Of a stretch of DNA of 64,000 nt, positions 1 to 8,958 are shown in pieces. The translations under genes were made by a program, and so were the position numbers. Position 1 is the first letter of the stretch, and the number at the start of each line of letters is the position of its first letter. The stretch comes from Richelia sp. SL_2_1. GTDB taxonomy: Bacteria; Cyanobacteriota; Cyanobacteriia; Cyanobacteriales; Nostocaceae. The stretch is from NCBI GenBank assembly GCA_012033205.1, contig JAAUSO010000017.1, forward strand, positions 1-64,000, read 5' to 3'. Below the pieces are notes generated by a model. That model did not search any database and was not told the DNA's origin. It saw only the letters and a list, made by a program, of their open reading frames with translations.

Positions 1-1
1 C

Positions 2-298
2 GGTAATACTCGCTCTGCGGCTGCTGTCGAGTTGTGGAAGCCAGATTTAGAAAACGCGATCGCAGTTATCGGCAATGCTCCCACGGCTTTGTTTCATCTT
101 TTAGAATTACTTGATGCAGGATTCCCCAAACCTGCGGTGATTTTGGGTTTCCCGGTGGGTTTTGTCGGTGCAGCAGAATCAAAAGCGGCTTTGGCTGCGG
201 ATAGTCGGGGAGTGCCATTTGTAACATTACATGGCAGAAGAGGAGGAAGTGCGATCGCGGCGGCTGCCGTTAATGCTTTATGTCAGGAGGAGCAATGA
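2..298 (+). CDS. cobH: Precorrin-8X methylmutase (CobH/CbiC), C-terminal part
   Basis: The last 98 codons of a gene cut by the window edge. CobH moves the C11 methyl of precorrin-8X to C12, giving hydrogenobyrinic acid, a late step of corrin ring synthesis in the cytoplasm. The visible end carries the family signature LGFPVGFVGAAESK and the preceding GNAPTALFHLLEL segment. The N-terminal catalytic histidine lies outside the window. The frame is open from base 2; an internal TTG at 32 is not a start. The stop overlaps the start of the next gene (ATGA), so cobH and cobI are co-translated in one operon. The identification rests on recognised family motifs. Confidence 0.9.
   Translation, partial: GNTRSAAAVELWKPDLENAIAVIGNAPTALFHLLELLDAGFPKPAVILGFPVGFVGAAESKAALAADSRGVPFVTLHGRRGGSAIAAAAVNALCQEEQ
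285..290 (+). promoter_or_regulatory. Ribosome binding site of cobI
   Basis: A perfect AGGAGG lies inside the last cobH codons, four bases before the ATG at 295. It decides the start of cobI at 295 against the longer open frame that begins at 231. That longer frame merely reads cobH out of frame. Confidence 0.75.
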
Positions 299-1022
299 GT
301 TTGGGTTGTCTTTATGGTGTTGGGGTGGGTACGGGAAACCCGGAGTTAATTACATTAAAATCGTTACGAATTTACAAACTGTTCCGGTAGTGGCTTATCC
401 TGCGTCAGAAGATGGTAACAGTTTTGCGCGTTCCATTGTTGCTGAATTTCTTCAAAGTAATCAAATTGAAGTGCCAATAGTATTACCTTTTAAGTTGGAA
501 AAATCCGCTCAAACCTTTTATGATCAAGCTGCCGAAGAATTAGCCAAACATTTAAGTAATGGAAAAGATGTTGCAGTTTTATGTGAAGGAGACCCGTTTT
601 TTTACGGTAGTTTCATGTATATTTTTAATCGTCTTTCCCAGAGATTTACAACAGAAGTAATTCCCGGCATTTCTTCAGTAATGGCAAGTGCTGCAATGAT
701 AGGAGTACCGTTAACTTACCGTAATGATGTGTTTATGGTGCTTTCGGCGATACTTTCGCAAGAAGTTTTACGGCAGAAATTACAAGTTGCCGATGCTGCG
801 ATAATTATTAAATTAGGGAGAAATTTTAGTAAAGTAAAGCAGGTTTTGCAGGAATTAGGGTTAGTTGAAAGAGCGAAATACATTGAATATGCCACAATGG
901 AGAATCAAAAGATATTATCTATAAATGAAGTTGAAATAGAAACAGTACCTTATTTTTCCTTGATAGTTATAGCAAGCGAATTAAAAGAGTTAGGAGTTAG
1001 TACCACCGGAGTTAGGAGTTAA
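295..1022 (+). pseudogene. cobI: Precorrin-2 C20-methyltransferase (CobI/CbiL), one-base frameshift
   Basis: A SAM-dependent tetrapyrrole methylase that adds the C20 methyl to precorrin-2 in cobalamin synthesis. From the ATG at 295 the first frame reads MSLGCLYGVGVGTGNPELIT and stops at 390. The rest (TVPVVAYPASEDG, CEGDPFFYGSF, VIPGISSVMASAAMIGVP) lies in another frame. Adding one T to the TTT at 371-373 joins the two parts as LRILQTVPVVAYP, so a single base is missing. The motif reads GTGNPELIT where GxGDPELIT is usual. The last residues (GVSTTGVRS) are translated from a TAGGAGT tandem repeat that also supplies the stop. Family assignment is firm. Whether the break is real or a read error is unknown. 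Confidence 0.85.
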
Positions 1023-1065
1023 TAATAATTGTCCCCTCATCCCCTTGTCTCCCCATCTCCCTTTT

Positions 1066-2142
1066 TTAGACTTTCAACCTAGAGAAATAAGATTGATTAT
1101 GGTTGGCAATCACAATTAAATAGTCATTGTATTTTAGTTTGTAATCAGATGGAGGATTAGAAATAACTTTTCCTTCTTTACCTTGTTGAACAGCGATAAC
1201 AATACTTTGATTATTTTGCTTCATTCTAATAAAAACATCCATAAAACAACGATTAATTTCATCTTTAGGTACAGGTATTTTATAAAGTTGACTACCATCA
1301 CCATAATTTAATATATCGGAAACTACATTACTAATACCATGATTGATAGCAGCACTAACAATAAGATTGCAATTTAAATTACTACTAACAATTATTTCAT
1401 CAGCATAAGCTCGTTTACAAGTAGCAGTATGTGTTTCATTTAAAAGTTCTACAATTGTATAAGCCTTCTTATTAATACTTTCTACAGTTAAAGTAGATAA
1501 TATAACTTTAGCATCACGATTTATATAATCTAATTTATCATCTCCTAAAATAATTACAGTTTTTGCTTTTTCTAATCGAGCTTTATGCAAAGTTTCGTCA
1601 TCTACAGAACCTTTGATAAAATATAAATTATCATCGTCAATTGGTTTTCTTTCAATATCAGCAATTAAAACAATTGGTACTTTTTTAGTTTTAGAATGTT
1701 TGCGTAATTCTTGAATAATCTGTTTAGAACGATAATTCCATTCGCAGATAATAATATGTTTTTCTAAATTATAAGAACACATACCTAAATCCTCTTTCAA
1801 TTTTTTTTGTACTAAAATACTGGCAACAGAAGCATTAATAATAGTTAAAACACTAATACCCACAAGCATAACAATAGTGGCAATTAAACGACCAGGGATA
1901 CTTTTAGGATAAAAATCACCATAACCAACTGTAGTAATAGTAGTAATAGTCCACCAGACACCATCTTCTAGGCTTTTAATTGTTCCTTGAGTATTATACT
2001 TAGATTCAACCAAGAGTATAATTGGAGAAATAATAATAATTAAAATGATAATAATCAAGAGTGGACGAATCAAATTTTCGCGTTCTAAAAATTTCCAAGT
2101 TTTCTTAATCCAACGTTTTGGCTTTAATAATTTATTTTGCAT
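1066..2142 (-). CDS. Two-TM potassium channel with RCK (TrkA-N/TrkA-C) domains
   Basis: A 358-residue MthK-like K+ channel subunit. A basic N-terminus precedes TM1 (about residues 25-46). A pore helix and the selectivity filter TVGYGD follow at 71-76, then TM2 (about 83-110). A cytosolic RCK Rossmann domain starts at HIIICEWN (about 129), and a TrkA-C-like domain ends the protein (about 280-358). The RCK entry motif CEWNYRS lacks the GxGxxG glycines of NAD-binding TrkA, as in MthK/BK-type RCKs, so ligand specificity cannot be predicted. It is convergent with cobI and 82 bases downstream of a close paralogue in the same orientation. Ion channel identity is clear; physiological role is not. Confidence 0.9.
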   Translation of the reverse strand: MQNKLLKPKRWIKKTWKFLERENLIRPLLIIIILIIIISPIILLVESKYNTQGTIKSLEDGVWWTITTITTVGYGDFYPKSIPGRLIATIVMLVGISVLTIINASVASILVQKKLKEDLGMCSYNLEKHIIICEWNYRSKQIIQELRKHSKTKKVPIVLIADIERKPIDDDNLYFIKGSVDDETLHKARLEKAKTVIILGDDKLDYINRDAKVILSTLTVESINKKAYTIVELLNETHTATCKRAYADEIIVSSNLNCNLIVSAAINHGISNVVSDILNYGDGSQLYKIPVPKDEINRCFMDVFIRMKQNNQSIVIAVQQGKEGKVISNPPSDYKLKYNDYLIVIANHNQSYFSRLKV

Positions 2143-2224
2143 GATAGTTTTATAATGATATTTTTATCAAGAAATTACATATTAATTATTCATAATAATT
2201 TTGGCTTAGATAAAAATAGAATTA

Positions 2225-3339
2225 TCAATTATCCTCAGAACTAATCACAATTAAATAGTCATTAGCCTTTAACTTATGATTGGGTAGTGGATTAGTAATT
2301 ATTTCTTTTGTTTCACCTATTTCAATAGCAATAACTGTTTTTTGCTCATTTCGCTTCATATCTGTAAAAACGTCTATAAAACGAGATTCTATTTGGTCTT
2401 TTGAAACAGATATTTTAAGTATTTGAGAACCGTATTGATAAGTTAATATATCAAAAATAACTTCACTAATGTTGTGATTAATTACAGCATTAGAAATTAA
2501 AAGGCTAGAGAATCTCCCGGTAACAATTATTTCATTCGCAATTCCCTTATAAGTTTCAATATGTGTTTCATCAGCGATTTCTAGAATTGTATAAACTTCC
2601 TGATTAATTTTTCTCACATTTAAACAAGCTAATATAGCTTTATAATCGCGATTTTCAGCACTTAGTTGATAGTCTCCTAAAATAATTACAGTTTTTGCTT
2701 GTTTTAAATTCGCTTTTTCTAAATTATCAAAATTTATTGGACCTTTAATAAAATGAAAATTATCATCATTAATTGGATTTCTTTCAATATCGGCAATTAA
2801 AACTATCGGTGTTTTTTAGTCTCAGGATTCTTGCGTAGCTCTTTAACAATTGGATTCAAACGATGACTATATTCACATATGATAATATGATTTTCATCAT
2901 CATAAAAACCGATTCCCAAAGCTTCTTGAATTTTCCCTTTAATTTTTCTGTCTATTACAATACTGAAAAATAAAACTCTTGATAATTCTAAAGCTACAGT
3001 TCCAACTAACATAACTGCTACTGCAATTATTTTACCAGGAACAGTTTTAGGATATATATCACCATATCCAACCGTAGTAATAGTAGTTATAGTCCACCAA
3101 AGGCCATCCCAAAAGTTTTTAATGTTTGTATCACTTGGCTTCCCGATTTCTTGGGATTCAAAAAAAGATATTGTTGAAGGAATAAACCAAACAAATATTA
3201 TAAAAATAATGATAATGATGAGAAATTGAAAAATAAATTGTTTTCGCTCAAAAAATTTCCAACCTTTTTTTATCCAACGATTTAGTTTTACTGGTATTTG
3301 CATAGATTTTATTTGTTTTAACAATTTTATATGATTCAA
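2225..3339 (-). pseudogene. Second RCK potassium channel, one-base frameshift
   Basis: A paralogue of the preceding channel: TM1 at about 36-60, filter TVGYGD at 89-94, TM2, then an RCK domain entering at HIIICEYSHR. The first frame ends prematurely after KNPETKKHR near 2812. Homology to the neighbour resumes at once in the next frame with PIVLIADIERNPIND and runs on to the TrkA-C end at 2225. One A is missing in the A6 run (T6 at 2812-2817 on the plus strand). Reading ACT AAA AAA ACA CCG restores a protein of about 370 residues. The intact gene would form a tandem duplicate with the downstream channel, perhaps able to form hetero-tetramers (inference). Confidence 0.85.
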
Positions 3340-3568
3340 TATATATAATAAAAAAACTAGATATCACTACAATATTCAAAGATTTATTTAACTATGAAAA
3401 AAATACATATTCAACTGAATATGAGTGAGATAGTATGACGTATGCTTACACACAAAAAAATCCACTTTTACCAAACATAAGTGTTATCTCACTATTCACT
3501 AATCTTTGTAAAGTAAAATTTTTACATTGATATTACTCAAAAAAACAAAATAAAAATTATTTGATAAA

Positions 3569-3630
3569 GAAGTCGGGTTTTTAGATTAAATTTCTTTCAT
3601 AAAGGACAATCATAGTAAAAACCCGACTTC
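3569..3630. repeat. 62-bp GAAGTCGGG hairpin repeat, copy 1
   Basis: The ends are GAAGTCGGGTTTTTA and its exact reverse complement TAAAAACCCGACTTC, separated by about 32 AT-rich bases. The same ends and length recur near 43719, 50484 and 54150, and in an array at 9883. No coding capacity. The T-rich flanks could let it end transcription in both directions (inference). Confidence 0.85.
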
Positions 3631-3727
3631 TCACCCCTCGAAAGATGATAGTTTATATAATTTTTATCAAAAAAACTTGTATATATAAATATTATTCTGA
3701 AAATTAATTTATGATTTCATCTTGTTG

Positions 3728-3755
3728 GAGACGTAACGCCCAGCTACGTCTCTAC
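3728..3755. repeat. GACGTAGC-type hairpin repeat
   Basis: A short imperfect palindrome, GAGACGTA...TACGTCTC, followed by TAC. It belongs to the dispersed family also found at 8239, 47891-48007 and 62824. Confidence 0.7.
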
Positions 3756-3923
3756 AAAAGTTTCATGTTTAGTACAAAATAGAATAGTTTAATTTAACAA
3801 TGATCAAAAAACTAAGCTAAAAAGCGTTTAATTTGTATATTCAAATTTTATTCAAATCTTGTAGTGCGGGCATCCCTGCCCGCTAGAAAAATATAAATTA
3901 AATGCGCGACAGCTTATTACTAA

Positions 3924-4403
3924 TTATCCCCGCAACATTCCCCGATAAATTCCTGGAGAGGAATCTTCAATAATTATTGCACCTACAGTTTTTTGATAAA
4001 ATTCCGCGACGCTTTCACCCGCTCCACCGATAATTGCATAACCATATCCTTGCACTCGCATATCGTGCAGACAAGCGAATAATAATGCTTTGCCAACTTT
4101 ACGCCCTCTTGCTGCTTCACTAACCCCAATAGGACCAAAAAAATTCTTACAAGTGCATTCGTAACAAGCAAAGCCGAGAATCTGCTGGTTTTCCACAGCA
4201 ATCCAACAACTAGGAGGTGAATTTTTAAAAGCAACGTCACATTCACTCATCCAACGTGTATTAAATTGCTCCTCTACCCAAGCGAGAATAACTTTTTTTT
4301 CTGGTGCGATCGCACGTCTAATAACTATACTCTGCTTATCTTGTGCTATAATCTCCGCTTCTAAGGAGGGAAGAGTATAGAGTTTAACTAACATATCAGC
4401 CAT
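3924..4403 (-). CDS. GNAT family N-acetyltransferase
   Basis: About 159 residues with a GNAT fold. The acetyl-CoA loop is visible as GVSEAARGRKVGKALLF, preceded by ILGFACYECTCKNFFGPIGV and followed by the GYAIIGGAG and EFYQKTVGA strands near the end. The substrate is unknown. I place the start at MADMLVK (ATG 4403, or 4394). The open frame extends 38 codons further upstream, but that extension translates spacer repeats (KISNLKL, and HKNLTSYP from the GAAGTCAGG repeat) and is not protein-like. It is a single gene with repeats on both sides, so context gives no pathway. Confidence 0.75.
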   Translation of the reverse strand: MADMLVKLYTLPSLEAEIIAQDKQSIVIRRAIAPEKKVILAWVEEQFNTRWMSECDVAFKNSPPSCWIAVENQQILGFACYECTCKNFFGPIGVSEAARGRKVGKALLFACLHDMRVQGYGYAIIGGAGESVAEFYQKTVGAIIIEDSSPGIYRGMLRG

Positions 4404-4446
4404 AATCAATTTTAGATTTGAGATTTTGGATTTTTTCGTGGGGTAA

Positions 4447-4636
4447 GAAGTCAGGTTTTTATGACTAAGAAGTGAGATTACAGATATAGCGGTTTTCCGA
4501 TTCATGGTGCAATACAAATTTTACCTCACCCCGCCCTCTTAACCCCTCTCCTTAAAAAGGAGAGGGGAAGGGGGTGAGGTTTTACTGTCTTGGAATCAAC
4601 TGAAATTTGCTATATTCATCTTAAAAACCCGACTTC
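4447..4636. repeat. GAAGTC hairpin element interrupted by a 125-bp repeat
   Basis: The left end GAAGTCAGGTTTTTATGA at 4447 and the right end TTAAAAACCCGACTTC at 4621-4636 match the two ends of the 62-bp hairpin family, but lie 190 bp apart. Most of the extra length is the 125-bp element at 4486-4613. This looks like one small repeat inserted into another. Confidence 0.65.
4486..4613. repeat. 125-bp dispersed element, copy 1
   Basis: It begins ATAGCGGTTTT, contains CTCACCCCGCCCTCT, then the palindrome CCTCTCCTTAAAAAGGAGAGG and GGGGGTGAGGTTTT, and ends AATTTGCTAT. The outer ATAGC/GCTAT and the inner palindrome give a long imperfect hairpin. A second copy lies at 27163-27286 and a left-end fragment at 43661-43690. 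It has no coding capacity and looks like a non-autonomous element. Confidence 0.75.
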
Positions 4637-4662
4637 TGTGATTAAGTTAGGGCTAATTAGCA

Positions 4663-5304
4663 TTAATAAAATTGTTGCATTACATAGGAAACTGTTGCCC
4701 AAAAAGGAACATAACTTTGAGTTTCATCTCTCTCTAAATAAGCTTCGGCTAGCTTTTTAATTTCCTTCTCTGATAGCCCTTTAGTGGCTTCTATAACACC
4801 ATCAACTACTTTACGACGCATTTTTTTCAATTTATTAATATTTAGCGCCAGCATTGTAATTGTAGTTTCAGCCGCTTGTTGATGTTCGGGTTCTTCTGTA
4901 GGTAAAATTTCCCCTGCACCAGAATATCTAAAATATTTGCTGCAATTAGGATCTAATGGTGAAATCATCAATTGTTCGTCAAACCAACCACCTTTTTTGT
5001 GTCCACAATGCACGGGTTTGGTTGGTCTTTGTTCGTCTTCTCCCTGACAAGAAGAAATTAAATTAGTGTAAGTAAATGTTAAATGTGTGTATTTACTTTT
5101 GGGACGATAATGTTCGATATGACATCTTTTTCTACTAATACTAATACCGCAATAACAACAGATGTAACCTTGTTCGTGAAGTATCGATTCGTAGACATCA
5201 TTTTTGACATTTCGATTGAAAGCTTTCCACTTTGTAGTACTGGAAACTTTCTTGTTATATGCAGTCAAGCTACTAGGTTCTGAACCTTTTTCAATATGTT
5301 TCAT
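4663..5304 (-). CDS. ptuB: PtuB-like HNH endonuclease of a Septu-type defence module
   Basis: A 213-residue HNH nuclease. A first zinc knuckle CCYCG lies at 49-53, the HNH core RCHIEHYRPKS at 60-70, NLISSCQ at 81-87 and a second metal cluster CGHKKG at 100-105. This arrangement is that of the TIGR02646/PtuB family, the nuclease partner in Septu and in retron-Ec78 defence. The start ATG overlaps the stop of the upstream ATPase by four bases (ATGA), so the two are co-translated. Established for the family: PtuA and PtuB form a complex that cuts nucleic acid after phage sensing. Here the role is inferred from the domain pair. The trigger is unknown. Confidence 0.8.
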   Translation of the reverse strand: MKHIEKGSEPSSLTAYNKKVSSTTKWKAFNRNVKNDVYESILHEQGYICCYCGISISRKRCHIEHYRPKSKYTHLTFTYTNLISSCQGEDEQRPTKPVHCGHKKGGWFDEQLMISPLDPNCSKYFRYSGAGEILPTEEPEHQQAAETTITMLALNINKLKKMRRKVVDGVIEATKGLSEKEIKKLAEAYLERDETQSYVPFWATVSYVMQQFY

Positions 5305-6556
5305 TTGTTAAGAATTTCCTTACGTCGAATTAATACATCCGCTCGTGCAAATTCCGGTTCATCGTCACCGATTTTTTCAGCTAATTCTTGACGTAATTCT
5401 TTGGCATTCTCTAAATTTCCTTCGTCAATAAATCTGAAAAGTTGTTGCAAACAATCCTTAATTTTTTGAGGTCTTTCAGGAACTTCCATTAAGTCTTCTA
5501 AAATACTATTACTGTCTCTTCCATAGGAACCTTCCGCACTCATGACAACTAGTCCTTCTTCGTCATTTCTTTCAAGAATGAAAACACCTTTGGGACGAAC
5601 ATGACTGACTACTTGCGGTGAATGAGTACTGATAATAAACTGACAATTAGGAAACGTTTTTTTCAACGCTGGAATAATATCTCTTTGCCATCTAGGATGC
5701 AAATGTAATTCAATTTCATCAATTAAAACTACACCTTCACCTAATAATGGATCATCAAGACTGGGGTTGCGATCGCCAATCTTCTGGCTAAGTCTCCCAC
5801 CATTGCCAATAAGCATTTTTCTCCATCAGATAACTGATTAATATTCAGTTCTCTACCTTGTTTTTTGACGGTCATTCTTAAGGGAGAACGACGTATTCTC
5901 AAGTTAGATAATCCGGTAATTAAAGAATAAATTGCTTGTCTGACTGCTTCTAATTGATGGTTAACAAAATTAGAGTCATCAAGTTTTTCTTCGTTTTCTA
6001 AATCTTCCAATTTCCTAAACCATTGGAAGAAGCTATTAAAATTAATTTGTACCCCGTCTAAAGCTTGGTCATAAGCCGTTACACGGTCAAGGGAATGTTT
6101 TTTGCGAACTCGTAAAGGAATATCAATTACGGCACGGTTCACGCCATAATGAACGATTACAGGTAAGTTAAATTCCGGATTATTTTTTAACTGTTCGTGA
6201 GTTGTTTCAACTAATTCGCGTAATTCACCTAAATCATTACCAGTCGTTTTACTACGCTTCTTTTGCATCTTGGCTAGACACCAAGTTTTCTCACCTTCAA
6301 AAGTTGAAACCGTAATCTTATTACAAGTCTCTTCACTGCCGTTAGAAATATCCTCTTCTTGAAATAATCTTCCCGAAGTTGTAGGGAACTGAACTGGTTT
6401 TGTATAACGAGATAAAAGAATAGCTAGACATTCCAGAATACTCGATTTACCAACCCCATTAATACCAATAAATACATTCGGTTCGTTTTCTTGGAATTCC
6501 AGCGTCATATTGCCGATTCCACGAAATGACTGCATCTCAATACGCTTGATTTTCAT
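5301..6556 (-). pseudogene. ptuA: PtuA-like AAA/ABC-type ATPase of Septu module, one-base frameshift
   Basis: About 420 residues in two frames. The N-terminal part starts MKIKRIEMQSFRGIG with Walker A GINGVGKS at 31-38 and a signature LSDGEKCLLAMVGDLA near 245. After the break come Walker B VVLIDEIELHLHP and the switch IISTHSPQVV, and a C-terminal EPEFARADVLIRRKE. The frame is lost in the plus-strand GGGGTT at 5763-5768. One extra base there gives RLAIANPSLDDPLLGEG, the normal family join. It is an OLD/SMC-like ATPase directly upstream of ptuB with a 4-base overlap. The missing base is probably a read error. If real, the defence module would be dead. Confidence 0.8.
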
Positions 6557-6919
6557 GCTTTCAGCTAAGTTAAAATACTTGGTTTTGTGTACTAAAAATC
6601 ATAAGTAGTTATTAATAACGATAGCTTGATTTTATTTTTATAGGCATGAAAACCGTGTTCTATAAAACTAATCAAAAATTAAATAAATCAGCAAAAATGA
6701 ATTTAGTTAAGAGCAAATAATTTAATTAATAATAAAAGGTTAAATCTTGTAGTCCAGAAGACAAAATATCACAACATAAATGAATGGTGTATTTAAGTAA
6801 CAAATAACCGATAAAAAACTTGATCAAATAACATCAAATGATAAATTAAAACTGCGATTAACAATCCATATCCGAATTTATACCCCATTTCACTTAGATA
6901 AGCTGTGTTTTAGGATTTT
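6557..6919. other. Gene-free spacer between divergent genes
   Basis: An AT-rich stretch between the leftward Septu module and the rightward gene at 6920. Both promoters should lie here. I found no repeat family member, hairpin or coding frame, and no confident promoter boxes. Confidence 0.5.
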
Positions 6920-7773
6920 ATGTCACAAGAAAACCAAGATATTCAACCTTCTTCACCTCCAAAAAATCCCCCATTTTGGAAAGCGTCATTAATTAAAGTT
7001 TTACGAGCAACGATTGGTGTATTAGAAACTACTGCAGTCAAATTAGAAACCGAAACTCCGCCCGGTAGTGAAGACAAACCAGGTTTTTGCAGAAACTTCA
7101 ACAGGGATGGAGCGGAATTTTAGCAAAAATTCGGCTGATTTTACCAGCACAATTTTCTGCAAAGTTGTCAGATACAGCTTTGACAGGAATTATCGGTGGA
7201 ATCACAGCAATGGTATTTTTGATAACTACAAACCTTTCCGGTAATAAACCTCCACAAATCGCGATCGTTCCTCCAGATACTGAAAATATTCCAGTAGTAT
7301 CTACTACTAATCCTGAATCGGAAGAAACAACTTCCTTACCATCCGAACAAGAAATTCCACCAACTGTAGAAGAAATCCCGCAACCAGAAGAAACAACTTC
7401 CTTACCAACTCAACAAGAAGAATTAGAAACAAACCCTACACCACTAACACCCGAAGAAACCTTAATTGCAGCCATTCAAAATCAAATTGCCCAAATTAGC
7501 GTTACCCCAAAGGGGTTTAGCTCTGCTAATCAGACTTTTTCAGGAATCATCCAATCAATTCAAGCCAATTTTTTAGGTAGTAATCTTACGATTAAACTTA
7601 GTAACGATTGGTACTCTTTAGATAAAAAACAACAAGACAAACTTGCTGCTGAAATCTGGCAACGTTCGCAAGAATTAGATTTTACTCACCTAGAAATTAC
7701 TGATTTGCAAAGTAAACTATTAGCGCGAAATCCCGTAATTGGGACTGAAATGATCATTTTGAAAAGAAAATAG
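6920..7773 (+). pseudogene. Conserved cyanobacterial single-TM protein, one-base frameshift
   Basis: I do not recognise a named family. Two overlapping frames join if one T is added to the T5 run at 7084-7088, giving DKPGFLQKLQQGWSGILA. The repaired protein has about 285 residues. It starts with a Pro-rich N-terminus (about 1-20) and an amphipathic region. One TM segment follows (GIIGGITAMVFLITT, near 95), then a Pro/Glu/Thr linker with repeated PEETTSLP units (about 120-170). A compact C-terminal domain (about 175-285) ends IGTEMIILKRK. This suggests a membrane-anchored protein with a soluble domain beyond a flexible linker. It is upstream of rpoZ in the same direction, 155 bases apart. Confidence 0.65.
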
Positions 7774-7928
7774 GCAGTCGAGAATAACATATCCCTCCCC
7801 CCAATGAAATCAAATGTTTAATTTATTTTGCACAAGTACTTAAAATTATTCCCTATTCCCGATCTAAATTCCCCCCATCTGCCTCTAACCCTTGTTAAAC
7901 TAATGATTGACCCTTTGAACTAGTAATT

Positions 7929-8165
7929 ATGCTAAAGCGTTCTAAATTCGAGACAACTCAATCTCAAATTATGCACCGTGCTGAGGATTTAATTAACGCG
8001 GCTTCTAACCGTTACCGGATTACAGTTCAAGTGGCGAATCGGGCTAAACGTCGTCGTTACGAAGATTTTGATAATACCGAAGATGTATTGATGAAGCCTG
8101 TATTACGCTCAATTATTGAAATGTCTGACGAATTAACTCAACCAGAAATCATCGGCGAATTGTAA
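7929..8165 (+). CDS. rpoZ: RNA polymerase omega subunit
   Basis: A 78-residue omega subunit, the small RNAP subunit that helps assemble beta-prime into the core and, in cyanobacteria, helps recruit the primary sigma factor. Recognised from MLKRSKFE, the [28 protein letters not shown] core and the [12 protein letters not shown] end. The length is normal for the cyanobacterial form. It stands alone between the TM protein and the DUF1818 gene, followed by a repeat block. Confidence 0.93.
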   Translation: MLKRSKFETTQSQIMHRAEDLINAASNRYRITVQVANRAKRRRYEDFDNTEDVLMKPVLRSIIEMSDELTQPEIIGEL

Positions 8166-8183
8166 CATTGAAGCATCAATAGG

Positions 8184-8286
8184 AGTTAAGAATTAGGACT
8201 TTAATAGTTAGGAGTTAAGAGTTAGTACCACCAGAATTGTAGAGACGTAGCATTGCTACGTCTGCACCGGAGTTAGGAGTTAAGAG
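8184..8286. repeat. STRR heptamer repeats with an embedded GACGTAGC hairpin
   Basis: Degenerate TAGGAGT/TAAGAGT heptamers flank the hairpin GTAGAGACGTAGCATTGC (8239-8267). The same combination of STRR units with this hairpin recurs at 47870-48035. It fills the gap after rpoZ. Confidence 0.8.
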
Positions 8287-8350
8287 TTAGGAATTAATAA
8301 TAATTGTCCCCTTGTCACCCCATCCCCCCATCCCCCAATCTCCCCATGCC

Positions 8351-8712
8351 ATGCGCGTAATAAAAAAAGGAAACGGTTGGCGTATCGGTACTAATCCAGC
8401 AGCATCAGAATTTAAAGGCTTGCTGGGTACGGATGATTGGGCTGTGGAGTTGACAGAAGCGGAATTAAAAGATTTTGTCATCTACTGATGCAGCTCGCAG
8501 ACACTATGCAACAAATGGCATCGGAATTGATGGATCAAGAAAAAATCACCTGTGAAGCTGAAAGCAATTTAATCTGGATGGAGGCAAAAGGACTACCCCA
8601 TGATTATAGTTTACGCTTCATCCTCCATTCTGGTCGTTGTGTAGAAGGTAAATGGGATACTGCTGCCGTTAAAGAATTAATCCAAGCGGCATCTACTATT
8701 GAGGTTTTTTAA
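8351..8712 (+). pseudogene. DUF1818 family protein, one-base frameshift
   Basis: A small conserved cyanobacterial protein of unknown function. The true start is ATG 8351 (MRVIKKGNGWRIG). This frame stops at 8489. The rest (CHLLMQLADTMQQM, SNLIWMEAKGLPHDYSLRFI) continues in another frame. Adding one T to the T4 run at 8473-8476 gives AELKDFCHLLMQ and a 120-residue protein, the usual DUF1818 length. DUF1818 proteins are nearly universal in cyanobacteria, which makes a genuine inactivation here unlikely. Confidence 0.8.
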
Positions 8713-8884
8713 ATTTATTTGTTTAATTGATTTGTTTAAATTATTTGTTTAAATTATTTTTTTTAATTAATAGTTGTTTGGTGGCAATTTTGTGCTAATA
8801 TACTAAAGTTATAACCCCCTGGATTGAAAATTTTCGCAATAGAAAATTTAAAATCCATTTTAAAACTAGATAAAGTCCGATTTA

Positions 8885-8958
8885 CGGGGCGTAGCGCAGC
8901 TTGGTAGCGTGCCACTTTGGGGTAGTGGAGGTCGTGGGTTCAAATCCCGCCGCTCCGA
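8885..8958 (+). tRNA. tRNA-Pro (anticodon GGG)
   Basis: A full 74-base cloverleaf. The acceptor stem CGGGGCG/CGCTCCG has one G-U pair. The D arm is GCGC...GCGT. The anticodon stem CCACT/AGTGG encloses TTGGGGT, anticodon GGG. The T arm is GTGGG TTCAAAT CCCGC, and the discriminator base is A. It reads CCC/CCU. The 3' CCA is not encoded. Confidence 0.95.

Larger units (their letters stand above)
3340..3923. other. Gene-free AT-rich spacer with three repeat hairpins
   Basis: No credible coding frame was found. The spacer holds a 62-bp GAAGTCGGG hairpin element (3569-3630), a GAGACGTA hairpin (3728-3755), and a GTAGTGCGGGC hairpin at 3861-3887 related to the one near 44580. The part just upstream of the channel gene at 3339 should carry its promoter, but no clear -10/-35 pair was identified. 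Confidence 0.6.

Noticed and set aside
231-294. Upstream extension of cobI reading MAEEEEVRSRR
   Set aside because: It is cobH read in another frame. The AGGAGG at 285-290 and the GVGTGNPELIT motif place the start at 295.
4404-4517. N-terminal 38 residues of the GNAT frame
   Set aside because: Translation of the GAAGTC hairpin and other spacer repeats; the enzyme-like sequence starts at MADMLVK.
8287-8481. Minus-strand frame near the DUF1818 gene
   Set aside because: It covers the plus-strand DUF1818 start and STRR sequence; no protein-like features.
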